A stretch of DNA of 64,000 nt, taken from NCBI RefSeq assembly GCF_901001135.1, contig NC_042618.1, forward strand, positions 432,840,568-432,904,567. Reading direction: 5' to 3'. Position numbers and translations under genes: made by a program. Position 1 is the stretch's first letter; every line of letters starts with the position of its first letter. This stretch comes from Rhinatrema bivittatum. Lineage: Eukaryota > Chordata > Amphibia > Gymnophiona > Rhinatrematidae. Positions 41,273-53,240 of the stretch are shown here, piece by piece. Under the pieces are notes generated by a model. It ran no database searches and was not told the origin of the DNA. It worked only from the letters and a program-made list of their open reading frames with translations.

Positions 41273-43654
41273 CGTGAAGTCGACCAATGTGATGGCCCTA
41301 CCTCCCCCTTGCTCTTCTTGGTGATCTTTTCGTACTTCTCCTTGACCTTTGACTTATTCTAGGTTTGGTTTGACAAAGGGCGATAGCTTACAAACAAGCA
41401 AGCCAGCTTCTATGGCTGGCAGCTGAGATCCGTGGACCAACTGGCCCTGTATCTGCTGCCATTTCCTGTCATCACCCTGTATTCTGCTTTACAGAGCTGT
41501 GCGGTATCTGGCTGCTCTTCTGAATGATCCTGCAGAAGAGGTCTCTGGTTTTTCATTTTCATTGGCCCAACGTAAGAATTATCCAGCGATGATGGTGCAC
41601 GTGAGTTTGGTCCCTTCCTAAGAGACATCAGTGGAAATGCTGAGAGTTCATGCTGAGGACAAGGGGCTTTGTTTCTAGGCTTCTGTCTTGGACGCCTTTG
41701 CACAAAGGAAAGAATCATGGAGTGAGTGAGCAGGAGGACAGGACAGATAAGACAGGCAGGCCAGAGCAAGACTGGTAGGCTGGAAGAAACAAGAAATTCA
41801 TAGAGTTGTGGCAGGCGATGGAGGAGATAATGAAGCACTTTGTGTAAATAATCAAGAGTAAGAATAAGGAGGACAAGAAACCTTCTGAGCTCCTGTGAGA
41901 AGAAAAATCACGTTTCCAATTTCTTAATAGCTCTGATCTCGCCTGAGAGGTGAGCCTGGGGAAGCTTATGCTGTGCATCAGTGCCTCTGCCAGGCCAGGC
42001 CAGGCCAGCGAACGTCTCCTCCCAGCTGTGGGCTGCAGGGCCTGTGCCATTCCTGACAGGTCGATGCACATCGCCTCCCCAGCTGCAGGCTGCCATGCCA
42101 ATACACATCATTACTGTGCTATGGTACCTCTGCTATGCCCGTGCACATCTTCTCTGAGTTGTGGTACCCGTGCCATGCCAGGCTGGCTCACCAGCCCTTG
42201 AAAAAGCCAAATCCTTCTACAATCTGGAATTGGCTGACGTTTTCTTTTTGGCACTTTAGAGGTGTATAAAAAGTTCCTAAAATGATATAACTAATCCATT
42301 TTTGTATTTCTCACTTTCTCAAAGGTCCTTCTTCCTGTGTGAGCCCTGACTGATGGTGCCTTTAACTCTGGAATGAAAAATATAAATTAGAAACCCTAAC
42401 TAGTACTTTTTGTGTAAAGTACATTTTGCTAATATTTAATTTATAAATCATTCCCTGATGTATTAGCACTAAATGCTGCAAGGCGGCAGACAGGAATACA
42501 ACAGGAAAGCAGAATGCCAGTTGTTTACTAAGAGGCCTCATTAAAAAGGCATCAGGAGCAAAGAAAGTAGCCTTATGAGTCTCTGTAATTGATCACTGGG
42601 GACATGTAAGACTGAGGACAGCAGGGCAGGATTAGTCCTACTCTATCTACTGGGGCAAAGGGAGCACGGATGCTTTGGACCTTGGGTCAAAGAGGCATTT
42701 AACACAGCGACCTGGAGGAGATGGACACATTGAAAAACTGGGTGCAGAAAGCAGTTCATGTGCATGGCCTACCACGGAGGACTCATGCCCCAGGGCAATG
42801 CCCGAGCTCCCTAACACACCCTACACCCGGCTCCAGAGCCTCTGCCACTCCTCCTAACTCCTTATAATCCTCGGCCAGTCCTCCTCCTCCACCTCCTCAG
42901 CCAGTTGCTCTTTCTTTTTTTAAACGAATGCAGAAGAGTTGAGCACAGAGGGTGGTACAGAGGCAGGTGGATCTTCTAGTGGCCTTACACCATGTCCCAC
43001 CACGTACTTAAGCTCATTCACGGCATCTCGCCAGATCTTTCACTGTACGTGTGTCTTTCAACAGTGGACATAGCAGCAGGTATGAGTGCACATGGGGAAA
43101 ACTTGTTTCTCTATGTTGCTTTGTTTACCAAATTTTGTTGGTTTTTTTTTTATGTCATTCCTGATTGGAAATGCCACAAAATGAAACAAATGTTATAATT
43201 TCTGTACCTCCTGAGGCAGATCTTACATTGTCTGGAGTTTGGTAGCGCAGACACAGAGGATGAACCACTGATGCAACCCCCACTTCTTCACTACTTCCTT
43301 GGAGCATCCCACTGGCCCGTGGGTGGTTAAGACATCACCATCTTTGCAGCCTACCACCATCAGTAGTCCCAGGTGGTAGGCCGCAGCTCCTGGAATGTCC
43401 GTTTTTATCTTTCTCAGGTCCTTCTTTTCTCCTCTTATTCCTCGGCTATAGGTGTTTCTACCGAGAGGTTGGAACCTCCTTGCTTGATTGCTGCAGGATG
43501 ATCATTCAGCAGGTACAAGTCTTCTTTATCTAGATCATTCTATCCTTCCAGCCACACAGAACAATCACAGGTGGTATGTAAATCCCGTTTGGGCTAATGG
43601 GATACAAAACCTCCTGTGATGCATTGGCAACAATCATTCAGAAAGGAGCCATGA
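41273..43654. other. Repeat-poor unassigned stretch
   Basis: No host exon recognised. Open frames up to 142 codons (41410-41838 minus strand, 41715-42101 minus strand) show no domain. 41985-42190 has a weak CCAGCTGxxGGCTGC-type repetition. 42230-42560 is AT-rich, repeat-free and could be conserved non-coding sequence. Confidence 0.35.
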
Positions 43655-43825
43655 TGCTTGGGCCAGGGTGTAGCTCTCTCCCATACAGGGCATGCATGCT
43701 CAGAATGAGGCCAAGATGCTTGACGTGTGTAGCTCTCTCCCATACAGGGCACACGTGCTCAGAATAGGGCCAAGACACTTGGTATGTGCAGATCTATCCC
43801 ATACAGAGGTGCACGTACTCATTGA
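43655..43825. repeat. Minisatellite, about 64-bp unit, 2.6 copies
   Basis: GTGTAGCTCTCTCCCATACA and GGGC(A/G)(T/C)(G/A)C(A/G)TGCTCAGAAT recur at about 43669 and 43726, with a drifted third copy at about 43785. Confidence 0.85.
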
Positions 43826-45590
43826 GGAGAAGTTAAGAGTTGTCAGAGCAGTGGCTTGGATAGTGTAAGGGTGATCACCCCATTTCAAATGTATTATGTG
43901 AGGGGGTGGGCTTGGAGTGTGGGTTGCTGAGTTAGGGTGCATATAGTTATGGTGATAATGAGTCCCATGGGGGGAGAACTGGATAATGTTGGGCTCATTG
44001 GGGTGGGGGAAGACAGACCCTTGGGGTACTGGGTGACAAGCATGATGATTTGTGCCAGTCACTGGTTTGTTTTTAATTGGTGTTTGCTGTATATGAACTT
44101 TGTTGAGTCATTGTTTCTCTTTGGTTTTTTTGTACCTTCTTTGGGTGGTTAATAAGAATATTAAATAAAAACAAAAAGCAGTGCCTAGGTGCGGCATTAA
44201 CTGAAATCAATCACTGACCTTGTCAGACTTGTAGATGAGACCAGGGATGGGCCCCAGCAAGGGAAGCAGGGAAAGACGCTCTACACATGGATTTGATAAA
44301 TCTTTGAAAGTGCCTCATAGCACCAGAAATTATTTATGACATATTTAAACAGCAACCTTTCTGAAAAATGTGCATCAAATATTTACACTGACAGCCCAGC
44401 CGTGCCAAGAAGCACCAGGACATCAAACTTCCCTTCATTGATAAATTAAGCGCCTTTCCTGGGAGGGTACATGGCTACATTTCCATCGTCTGCTCTGGCT
44501 TACACAGACAGTAGATGGGCTCTCACTCACGTATCACTCATCCTCTCCGGCTTGCCTCTTTTCATCCTGCACATTCCCAAACTTGAGCTTAAACTCAGGC
44601 GTCCTCGTTACTTGCCTTGGCTGGAGGGGTCTTCTGGTTATTCACCTCAGGGAGAGGCGCATTCTCCTCATTACTTGCTTTGGTTGTTGGGGCAAATCTC
44701 CCTATTACTCGCCTTAGGGGATGTGGGCATGGGTAAGCTCCTGGTAACTTGCATCGGCTGCTGGGGAGGGGGTGGGTGCTTATTTTCGCCACTCGGCTGA
44801 CCTTGGCTGGCTAGAACTCTCTTTGCACGGGGTCCTTCTCCGCGATGTGTATGGGCAGAAATCCAACCTATTGTCTGCACTTGGATTCCAAACACTACAT
44901 TTCCTTCCCTTTCCCCACTTCCCCCTCCCAAGACTGTGCCTCTCTCCACCTCACACAGATATTAAATGGACTTCTGTGCTCATTTTTCAGTCTGGTAAAG
45001 TTTCAGTATCCTCATCTCGTATTCCATTCGTACAGACCACAAAGTGCTAAATGGAAAGCAGGACCTTCCTCTCTGCTGCCATGTCCAAGATCCTGACTGA
45101 TAAGGGAAGGGCCTTTTACAGAATACATCTATGGAGGGAGGGAGGAGGGGATTATTACTAATTTATGGAGTCAAATAATAGTCCCAGGAGGAGATGCATT
45201 TTCACTGTGGCCATGCTGCATAGATGAGGAAGATCCTGAAAAGTGCAGGTTCCATTTCTAGAATAATTGTGGACTCCACATTGCTCTGGATACCCAGTCG
45301 TTCCTTTGCACTCCTTTAGGATTCACTTTTCAGGCTCAACTTGCTCGGCAGAGACAGGGAGGGGACAGTTTCCAGGACTGTTTGGGCAGGGTCCTCATCT
45401 GTGGCTATAAAACAAAAGGAAAAAAACTGCTCTAAAGCGAAGAAGATCTGCATCCATCTGGGGCCCAAAAGTGAAAACAGACACAGGGGCTGATGTATAC
45501 TAAATTTTGTCCAAACTGGGGTTTATGTACATTAGAAAAAAAAAAAAAAAAAAGACATGCAAGAGGAGATTAATTATACCATATAAATAT
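43826..45590. other. Unassigned stretch
   Basis: No gene recognised. 44105-44170 ends in an AATAAGAATATTAAATAAAA tail of LINE type. 44605-44770 has a degenerate repeat around TTACTTGCCTTGGCTGG. An A-run lies at 45536-45553. Frames of 70-109 codons lack features. Confidence 0.35.
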
Positions 45591-45790
45591 ATCAAAGCAG
45601 CCGACAGGGATCTCACAGGTGATCTTTTTACCAAAGCAATTACAAACGAAACAAGGGGCATCCTCTGAGATTAAGCAGTGAGAGATTTCACCATCTCCAT
45701 AGGAACGGGCTTTTACTCAGAGGTTAAATTATGGAGCATTTCGCCAGCAGACGTATGTATGGCTATGCACTAAATCAGTTCAAATGGAAA
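45591..45790 (+). pseudogene. Possible LINE C-terminal scrap
   Basis: Reads IKAADRDLTGDLFTKAITNETRGIL, with later frames giving GTGFYSEVKLWSI and YALNQFKWKMEK. This resembles the sequence around the TRTRGHSLKL and FFTxRxxxxWN blocks of CR1-like LINEs, with frameshifts. The identification is weak. Confidence 0.35.
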
Positions 45791-47640
45791 ATGGAAAAGG
45801 TTTTGGAGAATAACAGTGTTGTAAGGTGTAAGGATATAGTGACACACTAGGGAAATGTGCTAATTCTGCAATTCTGAGCAGATTGCCAACTTTGGAATTG
45901 GGAAGGATGCTTTCATGGTTCCAAAATTGGCTCACTAGAGGGTTTTCCACCTTTCCCCCGGGACTGAATAGACTTCTGGCCTTCTTTGTACCTAAACCAT
46001 CTCTATAACCATGAAAAAGCAATGTTAAGCCAGCTTGCATCATGCTGTGTTTATGTAAGCGGTGTGCATGCCACATAACACAATGTGTGCGTCGTACATT
46101 GCGTGTGTACCATATGATACTATTTGTACAAAGGTTGCATGCACCATATGCTGCTGTTCATGGATGAAGGAGCTGTGAGATATGTGTGGTGCTCTGTGCA
46201 GTGTGCAAGCAGTGTATGGTGTACATTGCTCTTTTTTTTATCATTCCTTGGATGCTACTTTTTACATATTTTTACATATTTTTTTTTACTGGAGATGTTC
46301 TATTATTGCAGCACTGTAATTCCATAATGCTCTTTTATTCACGTCACAGTAGGAGAAGGGTGTGCACATTTATAACTCACCAGCTAATACAGTTCAGGGC
46401 AAGGCTCCCATCAATCTGTGCAGGGGTTGCCTGCTCACTGTCTCAGGAGCAGCTCTGTGTAATGGGAGGAAGACTGACAGTAAGAGTAATAGAACGGCAA
46501 TTTCCCGAGAAGAAAAAAATTCTTTTATTAATAAAAACACCCCAGAAAAAAAAATTCACTGTCACAGGAAGGAACGTAAAGGTTAGCACAGCAATGTGTG
46601 CCACTGAAGACTGTGCGTGCCCTGACACCGTCTCTTCTGTTTTCTGCCAGTCCAATCCTTTCCCTTCGGATCAAGACTAGGATCTCATGTATGTTGAACA
46701 GTGCCTCTGAATGGTTACAGCGCGGGGTGAGAGTGATATGGAACCCCAGCTCTCACCTAGGTATTAGATCATGGCAGCAGGTGGGTATGGCAGAGGGAAA
46801 TCACGTGACCAGTCCAAGGTCAAACCAAGAGTTGGCGAGGAAGTGCAGATTGGACCAGAGGCATACTGGAAGACCTGGGATTAGAACCCACAAAACTGGG
46901 ATTGAATTACAGCAGGGTTCAACTCTTCTTTTACACCACTAATACTACTCCAAGATTTGGAGAATGCTGCCACTCATGTCTGATGTTACATGGTCCCTTG
47001 TTCCCCTTTAATCTCAGCCCAAGACTGCAGTGGCAGATTCTCAGGACAGCTCTCAGTGTCACCTAGACCATCTAGCACAGCGGGCACGGAGACCAGAATG
47101 GGTGCGAGGAGTCCTCCTCTGTGTCCTAGGCTGGGGTTGTTCCCTCAACCACAGAGAGTCAGTATCACTTTCCGGCGGAAATTAAAAGCCAAGCAAGCAG
47201 TAGCAGGTGGCACCTTGATAGTGCGATCGTCACTAGGCAACCACCCCATTTTATTCCCCTTTCATCAGAATTAAAGCTCACTACAAAAATGAATGAGATG
47301 TTTGAAGGCTGTTTCTTACACTGAATCTGGAGGTACGTTCCTAATGCTGCTGGAAACACGGTTTTCTGCTGCACATGAACATTCAGCCGCATTTGGGGGT
47401 AAAGGCTGACTTTTCAGGCCTGCGCATGTTTACTTTCCTTATAAAATCTTTCTGCATAAAAAGTGGGAGCAGAAGTCTCCAGGCACTTTATACTCACAGC
47501 TAGCCTGAAACGTAGTGCAAAGGAACCACAGATGCAAGCCCAAAGCAGACAGCCTGAAAAGGGATGAAAAGGCATGAGGGAATATCTGAAGGAATAACAC
47601 GATAGCTCTTAAGTGGAGCTCCTCCCACACCGCTCCCCCC
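45791..47640. other. Unassigned apart from a SINE scrap
   Basis: No gene recognised. The 164-codon frame at 46186-46680 starts in a T-rich tract and has no domain or conserved look. 46790-46895 is described separately. Confidence 0.35.
46790..46895 (-). mobile_element. MIR-like tRNA-derived SINE, antisense
   Basis: GTGACCAGTCCAAGGTCA and CCTGGGATTAGAACCCA read in inverse as GGGTTCTAATCCCAGG (B box and flank) and TGACCTTGGACTGGTCAC, the body of MIR/CORE-type SINEs. The A box is degraded. Confidence 0.5.
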
Positions 47641-47659
47641 CCCACCCCCAACTTACCCT

Positions 47660-47990
47660 ACATGCCAGCAGGAGGTTCTCTTCTTCCCAGGCCTAGCACT
47701 CATCTCCCCCCCCCCATACCAGCAGGAAGCAGAGGGTCCTCCCGCACCCCCCCTCCCCTTGCTCACCCTCCATGCCACCAGATGGTGACATTTCCTCTCA
47801 CCCCACCCCCACTAAACCCAGCGCCAGCAGGAGGCAACGTTTACTCTTGCACCCCCAGGGATTCTCTTCCTCCCGCCCATCCCTCTGCTCACCCTCTACA
47901 CGAGCAGGAGGCAGAATTTCTTCCCATCCCTCCTCCACTCATTCTACAGACTCCTGCACTGCCCCACACCAGCAGGAGGCGGCGCTGCTG
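47660..47990. repeat. Minisatellite (CAGCAGGAGGC motif), about 50-70 bp units
   Basis: CAGCAGGAGG or a close variant recurs near 47667, 47720, 47777 (CACCAGATGG), 47826, 47900 and 47970 within C-rich spacers. The proline-rich 176-codon frame at 47662-48192 is its product. Confidence 0.75.
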
Positions 47991-48769
47991 CCCACGCCCA
48001 GCAGTGCTAGGTCTCACTCTCATCCCCGTGAATATGGGATCTGAAACCTTTCCCATGCTCTTCTCCCATCTACAGGAACTGTTCACAAAAGCTGGCTCCA
48101 GTGCTGTTCTAGCTTCCACTCAACCGTCCCTCCAGCATCTTTTTAAAGCCCCATCTCTAACTACCCTCCTGTCTTCTCCCCACTATTTATAGCTCCAATA
48201 ACTCCTCACCCTCACCCTCCCACCCCCAGTATCTATATATAGGTCCGTCTCTAGTGACTTCTCACCCATCCCCCTAGTATCTATATATTGCTTTCCAGGG
48301 ATTTCTTTAGCCCTCTAACCATCCTGCACATCCATCCATAGCAATATCTGTTTATTTTCTCTCCATTATATCCGTTCCTTCATTCCCTGTATCTGTCTGT
48401 CCCATCTCACCATTTATCTGTCTGTCTATACATTATCTCTTTCCATCTAATCACTAGCCACAGCATGTATCGCTATCTAGTCTAATTATCTGTCTCTACA
48501 GGCTCTCTCCATTACTCTTGTATATTGCTGTCCTTGTATCCAGAGGAAACTGCAACCCTGAATGCGCTTGATAAGCAGAGGCTGAGCACAGACAGTCAAT
48601 ATATAGAATATTTTTCACCATTATGCTGTCAAGAAGAGTTTGGAGTGAAATATGTAATTTGTTGATGTGGCTTTAGAAAATATCAGCGTACAATGCCAGG
48701 CCTGTGCTATCCAGCAAATATATAAACAGAGTACCATTAAAACCAGAATGAAAGGGTGAAGGCATATTA
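47991..48769. other. Unassigned; pyrimidine-rich then unique
   Basis: 48180-48520 is rich in CTATCTGTCT-type text. 48590-48760 is AT-rich unique sequence. No gene. Confidence 0.35.
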
Positions 48770-49465
48770 ATGCCAACCTATTCCACTCATACTCCTGCAA
48801 CCTGCTTCCTGCCCTTCTCATTCACACTTTGGAGAAACACCTGCACACAGCCCAGGGAAACACTCATCCCACTCACAGCTCCACAAGACAACCAACCCAC
48901 TCAGGCAAGAGCAACATCCATCTCTCTCACACCTTATCCCATTTCCAGCCTGTGGCAATACCCATCCCATTCAACCCAGGTAGATACTCAATCCCACTCA
49001 AAGCTCAGCAAGACAACCTACCTACTCACAGCCTATGGCACCACCCTCTAATCTGCTTACTGCCCATCCCACACACTTTGAAGCAACACTCGTCACAGCC
49101 CAGGTTGGTTCACCCATCCTGCTCAAGTTTCTCTCATTCCCAGACTGGCAACACCCATTTCACTTACAGCTCAGCGAGGCACAGCCTGTCCCATTCACAG
49201 GCCAGAGTGGTGCCCATCCCACTCACAGCCCAGTGCAATGCCCAAGCAGCTCACACCTTGGAGTGACACCCAACCAACTTAATGAGCTGGGGAGATGTCC
49301 ATTCCACTCACAGCCCATTCCACTTATAGCCCGAGGCAACACCCATCCCTCGCACATCTTGGAGTGTCACCCATCCTTCTGACAGACCTGGATTTCACCT
49401 ATCCCGTTCCCAGCCTAGAGCAATGCCTGTCCTACTCATAGCCTGTTCCCTCGCAACCCAGTGTC
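48770..49465. repeat. Minisatellite, unit about 27 bp, roughly 25 copies
   Basis: The unit is close to CCCATCCCACTCACAGCCCA followed by G(T/A)GCAACA. Drifted copies fill the interval (TCCCATTCACAGGCCAG, ATCCCACTCACAGCCCA, TTCCACTCACAGCCCATT). The frames at 48770-49051, 48829-49266 and 49035-49382 are different readings of the same repeat. Confidence 0.85.
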
Positions 49466-49760
49466 CTGCCTTGCCCGGTTGTCATCAATTCTGGGACTTA
49501 TAACTGATTGAGAGAGTGGGTTACCTCCAGCAGGTTGCTCCCAAAGGGGTTAACCAAAAGAGACGAGGGGAGGGTTGCCTTTTATGGAGAGGCCAGGAGT
49601 GCTAGGTGTATTACTGGAGGATGGAATAGGGTTTTAGTTCTCCAGAGTTTTAGAGTGAGGGGTTGGGTATTGCTTAGTGTGCCTATAATAGTAGCTTAGC
49701 AAATTGCTGATGATGGTGGATACCATGATAGTACAGTTGGATTATGCAGAAAGTTTGAAG
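49466..49760. other. Unassigned
   Basis: Unique-looking sequence with no gene. Confidence 0.3.
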
Positions 49761-50070
49761 TAAGGGAGTAGCCTAGTGGTTAGAGCAACAGGTGATCAAC
49801 CTGGGAATCCAAGGTACAAATTCCACTGCTGTGCTTTGTGACCTTGGGCAAGCCATTTCACCTTCCATTGCCTCAAGTACAAACTTAGGACCTGATTTAC
49901 TGAGCACTTTCCCCATAGACCCAGAATGAGAGAAAACCTTTAGTAAATGATACTCTTAGATTGTACGCTCTCTGGGATCAGGGCAAAATCTACATTACCT
50001 GAATGTAATCTGCTTTGAAGTAGATGGCCAGTCACAAAAGGTGGAATACACATTTTAAAAAAATGTGTAA
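49761..50070 (+). mobile_element. tRNA-derived SINE with palindromic insert
   Basis: TAGTGGTTAGAGCAAC (49775-49790) is an A-box region and GGTACAAATTCCAC (49812-49825) a drifted B box. The body reads TGACCTTGGGCAAGCCATTT, CCATTGCCTCAAGTACAAAC, then after the insert CTCTCTGGGATCAGGGCA and ACCTGAATGTAATCTGC. The insert at 49889-49955 has inverted ends (GATTTACTGAGC / TTTAGTAAATGAT). Confidence 0.75.
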
Positions 50071-50303
50071 GTGATTCCTTTTTAAATGGATGAACTTAAT
50101 ACATCTGTGATTACCTTTGAGCGTTAGCCTCATCATCAGGTCAGTACTTTTTTCACCTGTCCCCATGCTGGGCTGACTTGCAGAAATCAAACCTGTGTGC
50201 TTATTTATTAAATCTATTAGGGTCAGAATAAAAAAATAAATGTTTTATTTTAGAGTAAATTAAATTTACAGACAATGGTTCATGTTCCCACATTACAAAC
50301 TGA
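50071..50303. other. Unassigned
   Basis: AT-rich, no features recognised. Confidence 0.3.
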
Positions 50304-50353
50304 CAGGCCGATACAGTACAGTGCTCTCCCGCAGACTTTATTGTATCGGCCCG
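50304..50353. mobile_element. Minimal 50-bp MITE (CAGGCCGATACAG family)
   Basis: CAGGCCGATACAGTA and TATTGTATCGGCCCG are inverted termini with only about 20 bp between them. TGA lies on each side (50301-50303 and 50354-50356). It is a deletion derivative of the family at 26495-26952. Confidence 0.7.
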
Positions 50354-51242
50354 TGAGTATTTGAAGTATCCTTAACGAACCCCTAATTACAAATTTCTAA
50401 AACATCTAAAAAGGGAAGCCTGAACGATAATAAGCCGCAGCCTCACCTTTGCAGGTGTTGCATGGCCTCTGACGTTTCAGCTGAGCAGGAGAAGAGCCCT
50501 GCAATGTTTCGGTGCCATCTCTGATCTGTGCTAGGTTAGGTACCTGCTGAGAAGCTGTTTGCATGCAAGGCTTGGGGGCACCTTTACAAGGAAAGTGGCT
50601 TTTGCAACAGGCAGAGAACCGAGGGGTGACCCAATTGAAGATGCAAGTGGCAGTGACGGATTTAGGATTTTGCTGCCCCTGGGAGGGGGCTAACAGCACT
50701 GATGGTGCTGTTAGCCCCCTCCCAGTGCAGTACAGTCAGACAGCAGGCACAGACCTACAATTTCCTGTGGCAGCTCAGAGGCAGATTCTGTGGCAAAAAA
50801 AAAAAATGTGAAACTTCTGAAGGGCATTGACAAACATTTGTCTTTTATATTAGATTATAAACCTTGCTGTGCTCGTGTCAATTTTCCTTCACCGGGTGAG
50901 AAGAAGGGAAGAGATCTCAGGGCTGGGGAGAGGAGAAGGGGAAAGGACCAGGGAGGAGGAACAGGAATAGTGTGAAGGTGAGAGAAGATGGAAGGATCGG
51001 GGGGGAAGGGAGAGGCATGAAGGATCGAAGGTCCTGGATCTCAGAGACAGTATCCAAGATGAAAGGAAAAAGGATGTGAATTGCGGTGGTGGGGGGAGGA
51101 GGGAGGAGTCCCCTACTGTGCTCTGATTCTGCTCCCCCTTGCATCCTCTCTTTATCCTTCCAACCAATCTGGCACAGAGCTAGGCACACACATAGGCAGA
51201 GGCTAGCAATCCCATCTCTCTCACACACAAAAACACTGCCTC
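50354..51242. other. Unassigned; one perfect hairpin, purine-rich tract
   Basis: 50679-50725 is a hairpin (separate entry) preceded by GTGACGGATTTAGGATTTTG, a DNA-transposon-like terminus. 50885-51060 is purine-rich. No gene recognised. Confidence 0.4.
50679..50725. repeat. Perfect hairpin, 21-bp arms, 5-nt loop
   Basis: CTGGGAGGGGGCTAACAGCA plus C (50679-50699) is the exact reverse complement of 50705-50725; the loop is TGATG. Confidence 0.95.
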
Positions 51243-51640
51243 CCTTCCAGGGCCGGTGCAAGGGTATTAGGCACCCTAGGCGGACCTTCTGCCTTGTGCC
51301 TTTCCCCACCCCCAACTCCTACCTCATTCGCACCCAGCCAGCGAGTGCTCCTCTGGGCCGTGAGCAGGATGGGGCACTACTCGTGGCCCGCCAAATCTCT
51401 ATTCCTCTTTGCCCTGAGTGGGTAGGCTCCGCTCGCAGCCCCCACATGGCTGCTCTCCCTGCTCCTTCCCTATCCCCCCCCTCCCCTTTCCCTCTCTCGC
51501 ACAGGCACATGGCTCCCCCCAGCAGAGCCTCTCTGGTCCTCCAGGGATTCCCCTCAGTCCCTCCTAACCTCCCCAAAATGATCCCCTTTGTGTTGCCCTA
51601 GACTCAGGCCTAGTGTGCCTATTGACAAATCCAGGCCTAA
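51243..51640. mobile_element. hAT-like MITE (AGGGCCGGTGCAAGG ... AAATCCAGGCCT)
   Basis: Left end CCAGGGCCGGTGCAAGG, TTAGGCACCCTAGGCGG and CCTTCTGCCTTG is the terminus found, inverted, at 7740-7795 and 30885-30920. The right end CCTAGACTCAGGCCTAG and GACAAATCCAGGCCT matches the inverse of the scrap at 14812-14853. The interior is C-rich; the 171-codon frame at 51086-51601 spans the element edge and is not a gene. Confidence 0.55.
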
Positions 51641-52249
51641 CAAGTGGCCTTATTATCACCAGCACTGCAGCAGCCCCCTTATCTGTTCCACTTTACGTGA
51701 CTTAAACCCAAAGCAGCGTCTCGCTTCCTCCTATAATTGTGAACCCAGTCCTCTAAGTGAGTGAGCCCTCATGGACCAGCCGCTGAGGGAGGATCCCGAA
51801 TTCTCCTGGCTGTGGGTGCAGGCCCTGTCCAATTGCTTGTTAACCGCAGCTTCTTGAAGCTGGCCGCCATTTTCTCGCAGGGTAGCCTGATGGGATCTGC
51901 CAGTGACTGCATGCTCGGGGGAAGGAGGGGGGCCAGCACGACAGGGACGGACATCGACGGTGAGCCAATAGAGGAGGGGGAGCCTTTGTGACGGGAACCG
52001 GCAGAGACAGCGAGCCCATGACGGAGGGGACGATGGGACCTGAAAGGAGTCAACTGCTCAGAGACCCTTTACTAGCCAGAGTATTGGGGTTGACCGTGGT
52101 TTTTCATTTGCTCTCAAAAGCATATGCCTGGATTGCTACGTCGTCACCCAATTTAAAATTTGCAGCATCTTTGGAAACGATTTCTTGTTCATGTACCCAG
52201 GAGCCGAGCAGGGTCATTTGTCTGACATGACGTTAGAGAAGCTGGCAGA
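51641..52249. other. Unassigned, moderately GC-rich
   Basis: 51760-52060 is GC-rich with frames on both strands (76 and 94 codons) that have no domain features. I cannot rule out a small exon. Confidence 0.3.
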
Positions 52250-53240
52250 ATGATCAACTGTAGTGAGGGAGTCTCTCTACTTACACAGGAATGGATGTAG
52301 GGAGGGAGAGGTCCGAAGCATCCCAGATTAGCAATGAGCATTAGTGACACACCATGATTAATGATTTATATGCTGCCTGCCGAGTCACCTCGTTTTGTGA
52401 GATGTGTTGAGTGTATGTCAAGTGGGTTATATAAAACTGCAGGCGAGCATAAGCAAATAACCCCAATCCAGTGCCAGCATGAGACAAGGGTCTCCTGGCA
52501 TTACACGCCTCCGCCTCCTGTGTGCTCCCTGCAATCAGACACAGCCTTGTTTGCTCAGATGTATGTACTATAATCAAAAGCGGCTGTACACGTGCCCACC
52601 TGGTATCCCATGCCTCCCAGAGCCTCTGGCATGGCATTTATTTGATCATGTATCTGGTGGGAAGCCCTATGTGAATTAATAACCTGCGCTGGCCGTGCCC
52701 CTATCACTTGTTTCTCTGTGTATCTGGGGTCGAGCTGTGCCTGTGTTTGCAGTGCTGGGGAAAGGGCAGACTAATTAAACTGATTGACAGCACACAGTGG
52801 ACGCCGCTATTTTTAGAAGCATGGCTGTACTCGTTCAGCCTTTCTCGGTGGCTCTGAATGGCGAAGCATCTTCTGTGCTCTGGTATCTGATCCTTGGAAT
52901 GACAGCTGGATCAATTGTAATGATCAAATGCTGTGATTAAGGCGCGGAGCCAGAACGTGATAACTAAGGAACAGCGGTAACGTGACCTGATCAATTTCTG
53001 TATCTGCAAACTTAGAGCTCCGTGCTGAATCTTAAAAACCCCCTGGTCGCAAGGCCTGCTCTGGAATGAACGCAGTCATGCGACAGGCCATCCGAGACCA
53101 CGTGATTACCATTATAGAGGCCATGGCCTTCACGCAGCTTGCCGTCACAAGCCAGAACAGCTCCAGAAGGGCACCGCATAATTATTGATTTTGGGACGAA
53201 ATGTCATTTGCATATGGCATAAAATAAATGGGGGGCTGTC
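52250..53240. promoter_or_regulatory. Candidate conserved non-coding / enhancer block
   Basis: About 1 kb without any repeat signature and with a dense set of developmental factor motifs. TAATTA (52772-52777) is followed four bases later by TGATTGACAG (52781-52790), a PBX/MEIS-type composite. TGATCAAATG (52921-52930) resembles a TCF/LEF site. CACGTG (53099-53104) is an E-box and ATTTGCAT (53206-53213) a perfect POU octamer. The call is inference from motif density and repeat absence; no alignment was possible. Confidence 0.35.

Noticed and set aside
46186..46680. 164-codon frame that might be a small gene
   Set aside because: It begins in a T-rich tract giving a false membrane segment; no domain, no splice context that I can support.
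47662..48192. 176-codon proline-rich frame
   Set aside because: Explained by the C-rich CAGCAGGAGG minisatellite.
48829..49266. CRISPR-like array of regularly spaced repeats
   Set aside because: Repeats are contiguous 27-bp units with no unique spacers, in a vertebrate context; it is a minisatellite.
50679..50725. Confident microRNA gene
   Set aside because: Stem is perfect and short with a 5-nt loop next to a transposon-like terminus; no flanking stem extension as expected for a pri-miRNA.
51086..51601. 171-codon frame
   Set aside because: It crosses the left edge of a hAT-like MITE and is C-rich; not a coherent coding unit.
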